Shown: positions 6,238 to 13,502, numbered from the stretch's first letter. The stretch is DNA of 15,525 nucleotides from CAZWVA01 sp964636885 (GCA_964636885.1 CAZWVA010000060.1:1-15525); one strand, 5' to 3'. Translations and numbers: made by a program. The notes: generated by a model not told the origin, from the letters alone.

Positions 6238-7934
6238 AAGGCAACTCACCGTTAGAAAAGAAAAACGGCATGCGAAGGCATTCATCTATATACGTAGAAG
6301 GACCCGATCGGGCCCCAAGCCGAGCGATGCTCCGAGCGGTTGGGTTTAAGGACGAGGATTTTAAAAAACCCGTTGTTGGCATTGCCTCTACGTGGAGCAT
6401 GGTCACGCCCTGCAACATGCACATAGATAAGCTGGCAATTGAGGCGGCACGCGGCGTTGAAAACGCTGGGGGCAAGCCCATTATCTTTAACACTATAACG
6501 GTCTCAGATGGGATATCCATGGGAACACTAGGGATGCGCTACTCGCTTGTTTCACGCGAGGTTATCGCTGATTCGGTCGAGACGGTGGCGGGGGCAGAGG
6601 GTTTTGACGGGATCGTCGCGATCGGCGGTTGTGATAAGAACATGCCGGGATGTGTTATGGCTATGGCCCGTCTTAACCGCCCCTCCGTTTTTGTTTATGG
6701 TGGTACCATCATGCCTGGGATCTACTGTGGAAGACCGGTTGATATCGTCTCCGTTTTTGAAGCGGTGGGAGCCTATGCCAGTAGGACGATTAACGATGAG
6801 GAGCTCAAATCCATAGAATCCTGTGCCATTCCGGGACCTGGGTCATGTGGCGGGATGTATACCGCAAATACCATGGCATCTGCAATAGAGGCACTCGGCA
6901 TGAGTCTCCCCAATAGCTCGGCTCAAGTGGCTATATCACACGAGAAGAATGCAGATTGCTTGAGTGCCGGAGCGACTGTCATGGGCCTTATAGAAAAGGG
7001 CATCTGTCCGCGTGATATAATGACGAAAAAGGCGTTTGAGAATGCAATAACGGTGGTTATAGCCCTCGGTGGGTCAACCAATGCGGTGCTCCATCTCATC
7101 GCCATGGCTCACACGGCGGGTGTAAGGCTCTCATTAGACGACTTTACCAGAATCGGAAAGAGGGTACCCGTCCTTGCCGACCTAAAGCCGAGTGGTAGGT
7201 ACTTTATGTCCCAGTTTTGCGAGATCGGTGGGCTCACCCCTCTAATGAGGATGCTTCTCGACAGGGGACTGCTCCATGGGGACTGCTTAACCGTTACCGG
7301 AAAAACCCTGGAGGAAAACCTAAGGGATGTAAAACCCTATCCCAAAGGGCAGGAGATCGTCTCTTCTTTCGATAACCCCATAAAGAAGGACAGCCATATC
7401 GTGATCCTCTATGGCAATCTGGCACCTGAGGGGGCCGTTGCAAAGATCACGGGTAAAGAGGGACTAACGTTTACGGGTAAGGCGATCGTTTTTGACTCTG
7501 AAGAGTCCTGTCTAAAGGCCATACTGAGTGGAAGGGTAAAGAAGGGACACGTTGTTGTGATCCGGTATGAGGGGCCAAAGGGAGGGCCCGGTATGAGAGA
7601 GATGCTTAGCCCGACCTCGGCCATAATGGGTAGGGGACTGGGAAACGATGTCGCACTGATTACGGACGGGAGGTTCTCCGGGGGGACCCACGGTTTTGTT
7701 GTGGGGCATATCACGCCAGAGGCCTATGAGGGAGGCGTCCTTGCCGTGGTAAGAAACGGAGATACAATAACGATTGATGCAAAGAGAAGGGAGATTAACC
7801 TCAACGTTCCCACAGGCGAGATCAGAAAGAGACTGGCCGCTTGGAAAAAACCCAAACCAAAGGCGAGTCGAGGTGCCCTTGCCAAGTATGCAAGGCTGGT
7901 AAGCTCGGCCTCCTACGGAGCGGTAACCGACTAG
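6234..7934 (+). CDS. ilvD: Dihydroxy-acid dehydratase
   Basis: A 566-residue iron-sulfur enzyme that dehydrates 2,3-dihydroxy-3-methylbutanoate and its methylpentanoate analogue, the third common step to valine and isoleucine and the route to pantothenate. The three cluster cysteines are seen in TPCNMH (Cys60), GGCDKNMPGC (Cys133) and GPGSCGGMYTANTM (Cys205). Further family signatures include SDGISMGT, LGGSTNAVLHL, YEGPKGGPGM and DGRFSGGTHG. The start is the TTG at 6234, because AAAAAGGAG lies eight bases before it. ATG at 6270 (residue 13) has no ribosome site, but it would give the more usual short N-terminus, so the start is not certain. Arginine codons in the first 150 residues are 9 of 10 CGN, whereas the remainder is mostly AGG/AGA like the neighbouring genes. 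No other ilv genes are adjacent. Confidence 0.95.
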   Translation: MKGNSPLEKKNGMRRHSSIYVEGPDRAPSRAMLRAVGFKDEDFKKPVVGIASTWSMVTPCNMHIDKLAIEAARGVENAGGKPIIFNTITVSDGISMGTLGMRYSLVSREVIADSVETVAGAEGFDGIVAIGGCDKNMPGCVMAMARLNRPSVFVYGGTIMPGIYCGRPVDIVSVFEAVGAYASRTINDEELKSIESCAIPGPGSCGGMYTANTMASAIEALGMSLPNSSAQVAISHEKNADCLSAGATVMGLIEKGICPRDIMTKKAFENAITVVIALGGSTNAVLHLIAMAHTAGVRLSLDDFTRIGKRVPVLADLKPSGRYFMSQFCEIGGLTPLMRMLLDRGLLHGDCLTVTGKTLEENLRDVKPYPKGQEIVSSFDNPIKKDSHIVILYGNLAPEGAVAKITGKEGLTFTGKAIVFDSEESCLKAILSGRVKKGHVVVIRYEGPKGGPGMREMLSPTSAIMGRGLGNDVALITDGRFSGGTHGFVVGHITPEAYEGGVLAVVRNGDTITIDAKRREINLNVPTGEIRKRLAAWKKPKPKASRGALAKYARLVSSASYGAVTD

Positions 7935-7937
7935 CCC

Positions 7938-7997
7938 CTAGGCAAGGTGTTTCTCGCCCGTATAGACAGGCGTTTTGTCCCGTTACCGTTTGCCTAG
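7938..7997. repeat. 8-bp inverted repeat spanning the ilvD-coaBC gap
   Basis: CTAGGCAA (7938-7945) is matched exactly by its reverse complement TTGCCTAG (7990-7997), with 44 bases between. The right arm contains the -35 hexamer of the coaBC promoter. Inside the loop a weaker CGCC…GGCG stem followed by TTTT could act as an ilvD terminator. It may be a regulator site or chance. Confidence 0.3.
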
Positions 7998-8018
7998 CCT
8001 CCCCTTTTACTCTATAAT
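7990..8018 (+). promoter_or_regulatory. coaBC promoter
   Basis: TTGCCT (7990-7995), a 17-bp spacer and a perfect TATAAT (8013-8018). The predicted start is near 8025. The leader of roughly 23 bases includes the ribosome site AGAGGAA just before the ATG at 8048. Confidence 0.65.
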
Positions 8019-8047
8019 AACTAGAGCTCTCGATAAAAAGAGGAAAT

Positions 8048-9268
8048 ATGTCCAGGATCTCGGGGAAGAATATAGTCCTTGGTGTTACAGGCGGCATTGC
8101 CGCGTATAAGGCGTGTGATCTCGTAAGGAGGCTTATACGGGAAAAGGCCTCGGTTGAGGTAGTTATGACAAAGAACGCCACCGAGTTTGTCTCACCCCTT
8201 ACGTTTCAAACCCTTTCAGGAAAACGCGTGGCGATAGAGACCTTTGACCTCGAATGGGAATCGGGAATAGGGCATATAGGCCTAGCCGATAGAGCGGATA
8301 TGATCGTTGTCGCTCCGGCTACGGCAGCCTTTATAGGGAAGGCCGCCTCTGGGATCGCCGATAATCTCCTTACAACGGTTCTTCTTGCAACAAAGGCCCC
8401 TGTGATGGTATGCCCTGCCATGAATGTAAACATGTATAGCAACCCGGTCGTTCAGGAGAACATAGAAAGGCTAAAGAAGCGCGGATTTATAGTAGTGGAA
8501 CCCGAAGAGGGAAGCCTTGCCTGCGGGTGGGAGGGTAAGGGAAGACTGCCAGAAACGGGTGAGATAGTAGAGGAGATAGAGAGGGCGTTTTCCCCAAAGG
8601 ACCTAAGCGGAGAAAGGATACTCGTTACGGCGGGGGCAACTAGGGAGTTTATAGACTCCATAAGATTCATATCAAACCCTTCGAGCGGGAAGATGGGGTA
8701 TGCGATTGCAAGGGTCGGGTGGATGAGGGGTGCGGATGTGATCTTGGTCTCTGGAAAGACCGAATTGCCTCCTCCTCGCGGCGTAAGCCTTATTAATGTC
8801 ATCGGGGTATCCGACATGTATGAAGCCGTGATGAGGAACCTCAGTTGGGCTACAATCGTAATAAAGGCGGCCGCAGTTGGGGATTACAGACCGGTCGAGA
8901 CCTTTCAGGGAAAGCTAAAGAAGACCTCAAAAGAGAGCACGCTCAGGCTCAAGCGTACAGAGGACATCCTCTTAGAGGTTGGAAGGCACAAAAACGGCAG
9001 AATAGTGGTCGGATTTGCCGCCGAGAGTGAGAATATAGTCGAGAACGCACTCGGAAAGCTAAGAAAGAAGAACGCGGACCTCATAGTTGCAAACGATATA
9101 TCAAAACCCGGTATCGGGTTCGGTGAAGACACGAACATGGTCTGTTTTGTGGATAGATGGGGAAGGGTTGAAGAGCTTCCTATTATGACAAAGACGGAGA
9201 TAGCGGAGAGGATATTCGATAAGATAATCGAGATTAAATCCCAAACATCTACTCGGGTGGACCTATGA
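8048..9268 (+). CDS. coaBC: Bifunctional phosphopantothenoylcysteine decarboxylase / phosphopantothenate-cysteine ligase
   Basis: A 406-residue fusion that performs two consecutive steps of coenzyme A synthesis. The CoaC half (about 1-180) is an FMN-binding decarboxylase with GVTGGIAAYK (12-21), catalytic His76 in GHIGLAD, the PAMNVNMY substrate clamp (123-130) and the flap cysteine Cys159 in ACGWEGKGRL. The CoaB half (about 187-400) is the nucleotide-using ligase with TAGATREFID (194-203), RFISNPSSGKMG, IKAAAVGDYRP (272-282), KLKK (289-292), VGFAAE and NDIS (349-352). The length is as usual for the bacterial fusion. The start is fixed by AGAGGAA three bases before the ATG. The last 20 bases overlap the end of the response-regulator gene on the other strand. 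Confidence 0.95.
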   Translation: MSRISGKNIVLGVTGGIAAYKACDLVRRLIREKASVEVVMTKNATEFVSPLTFQTLSGKRVAIETFDLEWESGIGHIGLADRADMIVVAPATAAFIGKAASGIADNLLTTVLLATKAPVMVCPAMNVNMYSNPVVQENIERLKKRGFIVVEPEEGSLACGWEGKGRLPETGEIVEEIERAFSPKDLSGERILVTAGATREFIDSIRFISNPSSGKMGYAIARVGWMRGADVILVSGKTELPPPRGVSLINVIGVSDMYEAVMRNLSWATIVIKAAAVGDYRPVETFQGKLKKTSKESTLRLKRTEDILLEVGRHKNGRIVVGFAAESENIVENALGKLRKKNADLIVANDISKPGIGFGEDTNMVCFVDRWGRVEELPIMTKTEIAERIFDKIIEIKSQTSTRVDL

Positions 9269-9620
9269 TGTTATTTATCTTCCTTATTATGTCCTCTGGA
9301 GAACCACCCTTTAGGATATAGCCCGTTGCACCGTTTTCAAGACACTCTTTAATCGTGTTTATCTCGGAAGCGGTTGTAAGCATGAGTATGGGGATCCTTT
9401 TAAACTCGGGATCGGATTTTAGGATCTTTAGAACCTCTATTCCGCTTAGCTCAGGCATTATAATATCGAGTATGATCACATCGGGCCTGAAGAGCCCCAC
9501 CTTAACCAGGGCATCCGCACCGTCAACGGCGGTTTCAACCCTGTGGTTCTTGAGTCTAAGACTCTTACTGTAGAGATTCCTTAAGGATTCATCGTCTTCA
9601 ACCACTAAGACCTTTGGCAT
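9249..9620 (-). CDS. Single-domain response regulator (CheY-like receiver)
   Basis: A 123-residue receiver domain with no output domain. The acidic pocket is Asp9/Asp10 in VVEDDESLR, the phosphoacceptor is Asp52 in ILDIIMPELSG, the switch threonine is in LTTAS (82-83) and the invariant lysine is Lys104 in YILKGG. Such stand-alone regulators act by binding partner proteins, for example a flagellar motor, a phosphorelay or a diguanylate cyclase. No histidine kinase or chemotaxis gene is in the window, so the partner is unknown. GGGAGGG stands nine bases before the ATG as a good ribosome site. Its 3' end overlaps the convergent coaBC by 20 bases. The upstream region (9621-9787) is AT-rich and shared with the divergent LysM gene. 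Confidence 0.92.
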   Translation of the reverse strand: MPKVLVVEDDESLRNLYSKSLRLKNHRVETAVDGADALVKVGLFRPDVIILDIIMPELSGIEVLKILKSDPEFKRIPILMLTTASEINTIKECLENGATGYILKGGSPEDIIRKINNIIGPPE

Positions 9621-9787
9621 CTTTATCCCTCCCGTAGATAATTTTAGCTCATTTTAAGAAAAGCACTATAGCCTTATGATTAGAGAGCCCCCTCTTTTAA
9701 TTGTTTTAAAAAGGTGTTAGATTTTATCTGATTTGCGGTACTTACGTTGAAGGGGCTTTAAAAATCTTTTAACGGAGGTTTGGTGGG

Positions 9788-10789
9788 ATGCGATTAAGGT
9801 TGATCTTAGCGGCCGTTCTTTTAGGCGGTATGGCCCTGGCCCAAGGCAGGCTCCCTGAGCCTAAGGGTGGTACAACCATATATGTGATCCGTCCCGGAGA
9901 TACCCTCTGGGATATATCAAAGAGGTTCTTTAATAATCCCCTACTCTGGCCCCGGCTTTGGGAGATAAACCCCTTTATCGACGATCCAAACCTCATCTAT
10001 CCTGGTGAGGTGCTTAGCCTAAAACCCAGGCCTCCCAAGCTTCCCGTGGTTAAAGTTACACCTCAAACGAGGGTCGCATCCCTTAAGGAGATGGAGCCCC
10101 CACCCCCTGTGCTCTACTATTCCCGGGGAGGACACGAGGGTTTTATCGCACCCGACGAATGGGAGCATATGGGAACCATTCTTAGCTCCGATCCCCCCAA
10201 GATCCTCCTTGGCGAGGGGGATACGGTTTATACAAACGTCGGCTGGGACGACGGGGTTCGTGCCGGGGACAGGTTCACCGTATTCCGTACCTCTAAGGTC
10301 GTGCTTCATCCAATAACCGGAAGAAGGGTGGGGTATAAGGTGGCCATACTCGGGGAGATTGAGGTATCGGAGGTTCTGGGAAATAAGATGTCATCCGCAA
10401 GGGTTACAAACTCGTTTAGGGAGATCACACGTGGGGCAAGGATTAGACCCGTAGAGCCGTCTGTAAAAGAGGTGGTGCTCAAGAAGGGAAACGAAAAGCT
10501 AGAGGGTTTTGTGGTTGAAACCCTTAATAACATAGAGCTCAGCGGCAAGGGGGATATCGCCTACCTCGATGTTGGAGAAGAGGATGGAGTGGTTCCCGGA
10601 AATACGTTTTCAATCTACAAGCTTCCCCGCAAGGCCTTCGATCCGGATATTGGAAAAACCGTAACTATTCCTCCCTCCCTCGTCGGCAAGATAGCCGTGC
10701 TTAAGGTGGAAAGGGATACATCGACGGGCATCATAATCGAGAGTACGAGGCAAATAGAGAAAGGGGACATGGTAAGCCTCGATCTTTAG
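9788..10789 (+). CDS. Secreted LysM-domain protein with duplicated C-terminal module
   Basis: A 333-residue exported envelope protein. A signal peptide covers about residues 1-19 (RLRLILAAVLLGGMALAQ). A LysM domain follows at 31-78 (YVIRPGDTLWDISKRFF… then WEINPFIDDPNLIYPGE), which would bind peptidoglycan. A proline-rich linker (78-107) leads to two similar modules at about 142-220 and 253-331. Each begins with GxGD-x-x-Y-x-(N/D)-VG-x-x-DGV-x-x-G-(D/N)-x-F and ends near an (R/K)G-x-(R/M) turn, which suggests an internal duplication. No catalytic residues were seen, so a scaffold or wall-anchoring role is inferred. Related proteins are common in Desulfobacterota-like genomes, from memory. GGAGGT 5' of the ATG marks the start. 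Confidence 0.85.
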   Translation: MRLRLILAAVLLGGMALAQGRLPEPKGGTTIYVIRPGDTLWDISKRFFNNPLLWPRLWEINPFIDDPNLIYPGEVLSLKPRPPKLPVVKVTPQTRVASLKEMEPPPPVLYYSRGGHEGFIAPDEWEHMGTILSSDPPKILLGEGDTVYTNVGWDDGVRAGDRFTVFRTSKVVLHPITGRRVGYKVAILGEIEVSEVLGNKMSSARVTNSFREITRGARIRPVEPSVKEVVLKKGNEKLEGFVVETLNNIELSGKGDIAYLDVGEEDGVVPGNTFSIYKLPRKAFDPDIGKTVTIPPSLVGKIAVLKVERDTSTGIIIESTRQIEKGDMVSLDL

Positions 10790-10797
10790 ATTTCGAC

Positions 10798-11523
10798 CTA
10801 GTTCTTCTTCGATCTTTGCGCCTCGCCTGTCATGGGAACGAAACGGACGGGTGTTATGGTCTTCATCTCGACGCCCTTTACGGTCTTCTTTATGAGTATG
10901 AGTTCCTGGTACAGGTCTCCGACCGGGATTACCATTCTCCCATCAACCCTAAGCTGTTCCAATAGTGGTTGAGGTATGTGATCCGGAGCGGCTGTGACTA
11001 TTATAGCATCAAATGGGGAATACTCCTCCCAGCCCTTATATCCATCACCGGCTCTATAATGTATGTTTCTATAGCCCAGGGACTCTAGGATCTGCCTTGC
11101 GTTTTCCAAGAGGGATTCGATTATCTCTATAGTGTAGACCTCACACCCCATCTCGGCCAGTATAGCTGTCTGGTACCCCGAACCGGTTCCTACCTCTAAT
11201 ACCCTTTCCCCATCCTTTAGCTTTAAGAGTTCCGTCATGAGGGCAACTATATAGGGCTGGGAAATCGTCTGATCCATTCCTATTGGTATGGGATTATCGC
11301 TGTAGGCGAATTCCCTCATATCTTTGGGAACGAACCTATGCCTCGGGATCTTGAGCATTGCCCGAATGAGCCTTGGATCCTGGATACCGCGCGATATGAT
11401 CTGTTTTTCAACCATCTCCCAGCGCCTATGGGTATATGCGTCATCGTTGTCTTCGGGTGTAGAGAGATTGGCGAGTACTAGGAATGGTATTAGGACTAGG
11501 GGTACTAAGAAGGCGTATTCCAT
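10798..11523 (-). CDS. pcm: Protein-L-isoaspartate O-methyltransferase with N-terminal signal or anchor
   Basis: A 241-residue enzyme that methylates L-isoaspartyl residues with S-adenosylmethionine, starting the repair of aged proteins. The core begins near residue 33 (RRWEMVEKQIISRGI) and shows QTISQPYIVALMTELL (85-100), the SAM loop VLEVGTGSGYQTA (108-120), GDGYKGW, DAIIVTAA and the C-terminal RFVPMTG. Upstream of the core lies a hydrophobic stretch (residues 4-19, FLVPLVLIPFLVLANL), so the enzyme probably acts in the periplasm or is membrane-anchored. The classical enzyme is cytosolic. No Shine-Dalgarno precedes the ATG at 11523, and a TATATA box ends nine bases before it. An internal ATG at residue 37 would give a cytosolic form. 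It lies 40 bases after meaB on the same strand and converges on the LysM gene with an 8-bp gap. Confidence 0.93.
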   Translation of the reverse strand: MEYAFLVPLVLIPFLVLANLSTPEDNDDAYTHRRWEMVEKQIISRGIQDPRLIRAMLKIPRHRFVPKDMREFAYSDNPIPIGMDQTISQPYIVALMTELLKLKDGERVLEVGTGSGYQTAILAEMGCEVYTIEIIESLLENARQILESLGYRNIHYRAGDGYKGWEEYSPFDAIIVTAAPDHIPQPLLEQLRVDGRMVIPVGDLYQELILIKKTVKGVEMKTITPVRFVPMTGEAQRSKKN

Positions 11524-11532
11524 ATGCTAATA

Positions 11533-11561
11533 TATATACGGTCTGAGGAGCCACGTTTTAA
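11533..11561 (-). promoter_or_regulatory. Candidate pcm promoter directly before the start codon
   Basis: Read leftward: TTAAAA (11561-11556), a 17-bp spacer and TATATA (11538-11533), then nine bases to the ATG at 11523. The -35 box is weak (four of six matches). The position of the -10 box and the lack of a ribosome site mirror trpE and meaB. Confidence 0.4.
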
Positions 11562-11563
11562 CG

Positions 11564-12517
11564 TTAAAGGATCTTTGAGATAACGATTTCAGCCCCTTCG
11601 TAGGGGTCTATCTCGCCACTTTTAACGAGGGCTAAGACCCTTTTAACCTCCCCCTCTTTTAGCTTCTCGGAGATCCTTTGCTCTATAATCTCAGAGAGGA
11701 TCTGAGAGAACTCCTCCTCCCGTCTTTTTTCCCTCTTTTCTCTAAGGAGGCTCCTTTCGGCCTGAAAGGACCTGTGTCTCTCTATCTCTTTTGCCACCTC
11801 TTCTATCCCCTTGCCTTCATGGGCCGAGGTGAGGAGTACGGGCACATTCCAGCCGTCTTCCCTGGGCTTTAGTGACATCATGAACCCGACTTCCCTCGCG
11901 ATCCTATCCGCTCCTTCTCTATCCGCCTTATTCACGATGAAGACGTCTCCTATCTCCATGAGCCCGGCCTTCATGGTCTGGACGAAGTCTCCTGCTTCCG
12001 GGACGAGTACGACGATCACGGTATCCGCAAGCCGTATGATGTCAAGCTCCGTCTGTCCTACGCCCACCGTTTCGATGATGATGTAGTCCATACCGAATGC
12101 GTCATAGAGCTTTATTATCTCCTTTGTGGCCTTTGAGAGCCCACCGTGACTCCCCCTGCTTCCCAGGCTCCTTATGAATACGTTTTCGTCAAGTGCGTGG
12201 TCCTGCATCCGGATTCTATCCCCGAGGACGGCCCCTCCTGTAAAGGGACTTGTTGGATCGACGGCCACCACACCGACCCTTTTATCCCTTTTCCGAAGAG
12301 AGAGTATAAGCTCGTTTACGATTGTGCTTTTCCCTGCCCCAGGGGGGCCTGTGATCCCTACTATGTAGGACCTACCCGGTTTTGAGCCTATCCTCTTAAG
12401 GATCTCAAATACGGAAGGGTGTTTGCTTTCAACAAGCGTTATAAGGCGGGCAAGCGCCACGCGATCGCCGCTAAGCATCCTGTCAATGAGCCTTTCTTCC
12501 CTCTCGGAAATCGGCAT
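11564..12517 (-). CDS. meaB: Methylmalonyl-CoA mutase-associated GTPase (MeaB/ArgK family)
   Basis: A 317-residue G3E-family P-loop GTPase that guards adenosylcobalamin-dependent acyl-CoA mutases by gating cofactor loading. Motifs in order: GITGPPGAGKST (54-65, Walker A), VDPTSPFTGGAVLGDRIRM (87-104, switch region), IIETVGVGQTE (147-157, Walker B) and NKAD (196-199, guanine specificity), then a charged helical C-terminus. The start is placed at ATG 12517, because MPISEREERLIDRMLSGDR is the usual N-terminus and a near-consensus promoter ends six bases before it. The frame stays open to a TTG at 12580, but that start would lie upstream of the promoter. No mutase or cobalamin gene is in the window. 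pcm follows 40 bases downstream. Confidence 0.94.
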   Translation of the reverse strand: MPISEREERLIDRMLSGDRVALARLITLVESKHPSVFEILKRIGSKPGRSYIVGITGPPGAGKSTIVNELILSLRKRDKRVGVVAVDPTSPFTGGAVLGDRIRMQDHALDENVFIRSLGSRGSHGGLSKATKEIIKLYDAFGMDYIIIETVGVGQTELDIIRLADTVIVVLVPEAGDFVQTMKAGLMEIGDVFIVNKADREGADRIAREVGFMMSLKPREDGWNVPVLLTSAHEGKGIEEVAKEIERHRSFQAERSLLREKREKRREEEFSQILSEIIEQRISEKLKEGEVKRVLALVKSGEIDPYEGAEIVISKIL

Positions 12518-12523
12518 GGGAAT

Positions 12524-12552
12524 ACGATAAATCGAAGCGTAGTGTTTGTCAA
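12524..12552 (-). promoter_or_regulatory. meaB promoter placed directly before the start codon
   Basis: Read leftward: a perfect TTGACA (12552-12547), a 17-bp spacer and TATCGT (12529-12524), then six bases (ATTCCC) to the ATG at 12517. Transcription would begin at or next to the A of ATG, giving a leaderless mRNA. No Shine-Dalgarno is present. Confidence 0.68.
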
Positions 12553-12627
12553 AGTTTATAGGAAATACCGCTTTTCTCAAACTTTGGAGAACTCCGTATA
12601 AAAGAAAATTTTATCCCGGCTGAATTC

Positions 12628-12903
12628 TTAACTTATCGAGGTTTGATAATATAGGTGCCATAGCAGAATCCGGATCCCAGTAGAAAGCGCTACCCCCCAA
12701 ACCCGGAAAAAAGTCCATTCTGCCCACTCGAGCTGTCGTATGCGATCATCCCACCATTTTTCTGGTGGATGCCATCTATCACCGACGCATTCGACTGCAA
12801 GTCGTGTTTTAGTTCCTTCCACTACTAAGTCAATACGATAATTTCCAACTGGATTGTGCTTGTTTTTATCCTGCAGATAGGGGTTCTTTTTTCCGCGTGG
12901 AGA
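12628..12903 (-). pseudogene. C-terminal remnant of a helicase-associated DUF559/Vsr-like nuclease domain
   Basis: An open stretch of about 91 codons between TGA at 12904-12906 and the stop at 12628. It reads NPVGNYRIDLVVEG, then RLAVECVGDRWHPPEKW, then RQLEWAEWTFFRVWG. This is the pattern of the PD-(D/E)xK-like nuclease domain found at the C-terminus of large superfamily I helicases of the DUF4011/DUF3320 kind (usual form RLAVEC-D-GD-x-WH). The helicase part is entirely missing, and the conserved Asp after the Cys is Val here. A GTG at 12822 could start translation but has no ribosome site. Seven of eight arginine codons are CGN, unlike the AGG-rich neighbours, which points to foreign origin. 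It is probably a dead fragment. The family call is from memory of the motif. Confidence 0.6.
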
Positions 12904-13502
12904 TCATAAGACCTTTCGTTTCTTTAACATATAGATCAGAGGCTATAGGGTGGGTTCATGCGTGGCTTGTATTGGCGATTGCCGTTGCGGGCGCTCTATG
13001 TCCCGGCAAGGGTTTATCTCGATACAAAAACGGTTAGAACCGAGCTGTTAGGGTACGGATTCAAGGTCTTCCCGACGATCTAGATGGCCTTAAAATAGTT
13101 CATATAAGCGACCTACAGTCGGAAAGGGTTCTTATGACCTTCGTTACAAACATCTACAGCAAACGTCCGAATGCAGAATCACTAAAAGCTCTGTAAGCAA
13201 AAACCCTATACACCCCCTCAAGGTCTTTGTTACCCACCAACCTTCAAAGGGTTCGTTGAATCTGCGGAAGAGAACGATTACGACGTCTTCCTTGCCGGCC
13301 ACACACACGGCGGACAGGTTGTTTTCTCACTGCTCGGAATCAGACTCACCCCTGTGTCATTCGAGAACGGCTATCTCTCAGGTGAGTACCGATCTGGCTC
13401 GATGTTTATAAATATAAATAACGGCCTCGGTCTTACATTTGCCCCAATAAGGTAAACGCCCCTGCGGTTGTCACTCTCCTAAAATTGGAAAAGGGCGGTT
13501 AG
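12897..13502 (+). pseudogene. Decayed membrane-anchored metallophosphoesterase
   Basis: Pieces of one calcineurin-like phosphoesterase are scattered over several frames. In order: a hydrophobic N-terminal piece (EAIGWVHAWLVLAIAVAG, near 12939-12992), RVYLDTKTVRTELLGYGF in a second frame, DDLDGLKIVHISDLQ (metal-binding Asp motif, about 13074-13118) in the first frame again and ending at TAA, VFVTHQPSKG in a third frame (near 13223), then FVESAEENDYDVFLAGHTHGGQ with NNGLGLTFAPIR (13249-13452), and finally NAPAVVTLLKLEKGG in yet another frame ending at TAG 13500-13502. At least five frame changes are needed. The central part with the GD and GNH motifs is absent, so the gene cannot give a working enzyme. 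The intact family has an N-terminal membrane region and a periplasmic or cytoplasmic phosphoesterase domain. Confidence 0.8.

Noticed and set aside
6083..6520. 145-residue open frame on the minus strand over the ilvD start
   Set aside because: It overlaps conserved ilvD coding sequence, resembles no protein I know, and is a shadow of the other strand.
9621..9787. Promoter pair for the divergent response regulator and LysM genes
   Set aside because: The AT-rich region offers several weak hexamer pairs (for example TTGTTT with TTATCT), none good enough to choose.
11678..12385. Several plus-strand open frames over meaB
   Set aside because: They are shadows of meaB, with no family motif or ribosome site.
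12518..12580. TTG at 12580 as the meaB start
   Set aside because: It lies upstream of the TTGACA/TATCGT promoter, has no ribosome site, and adds residues unlike the family N-terminus.
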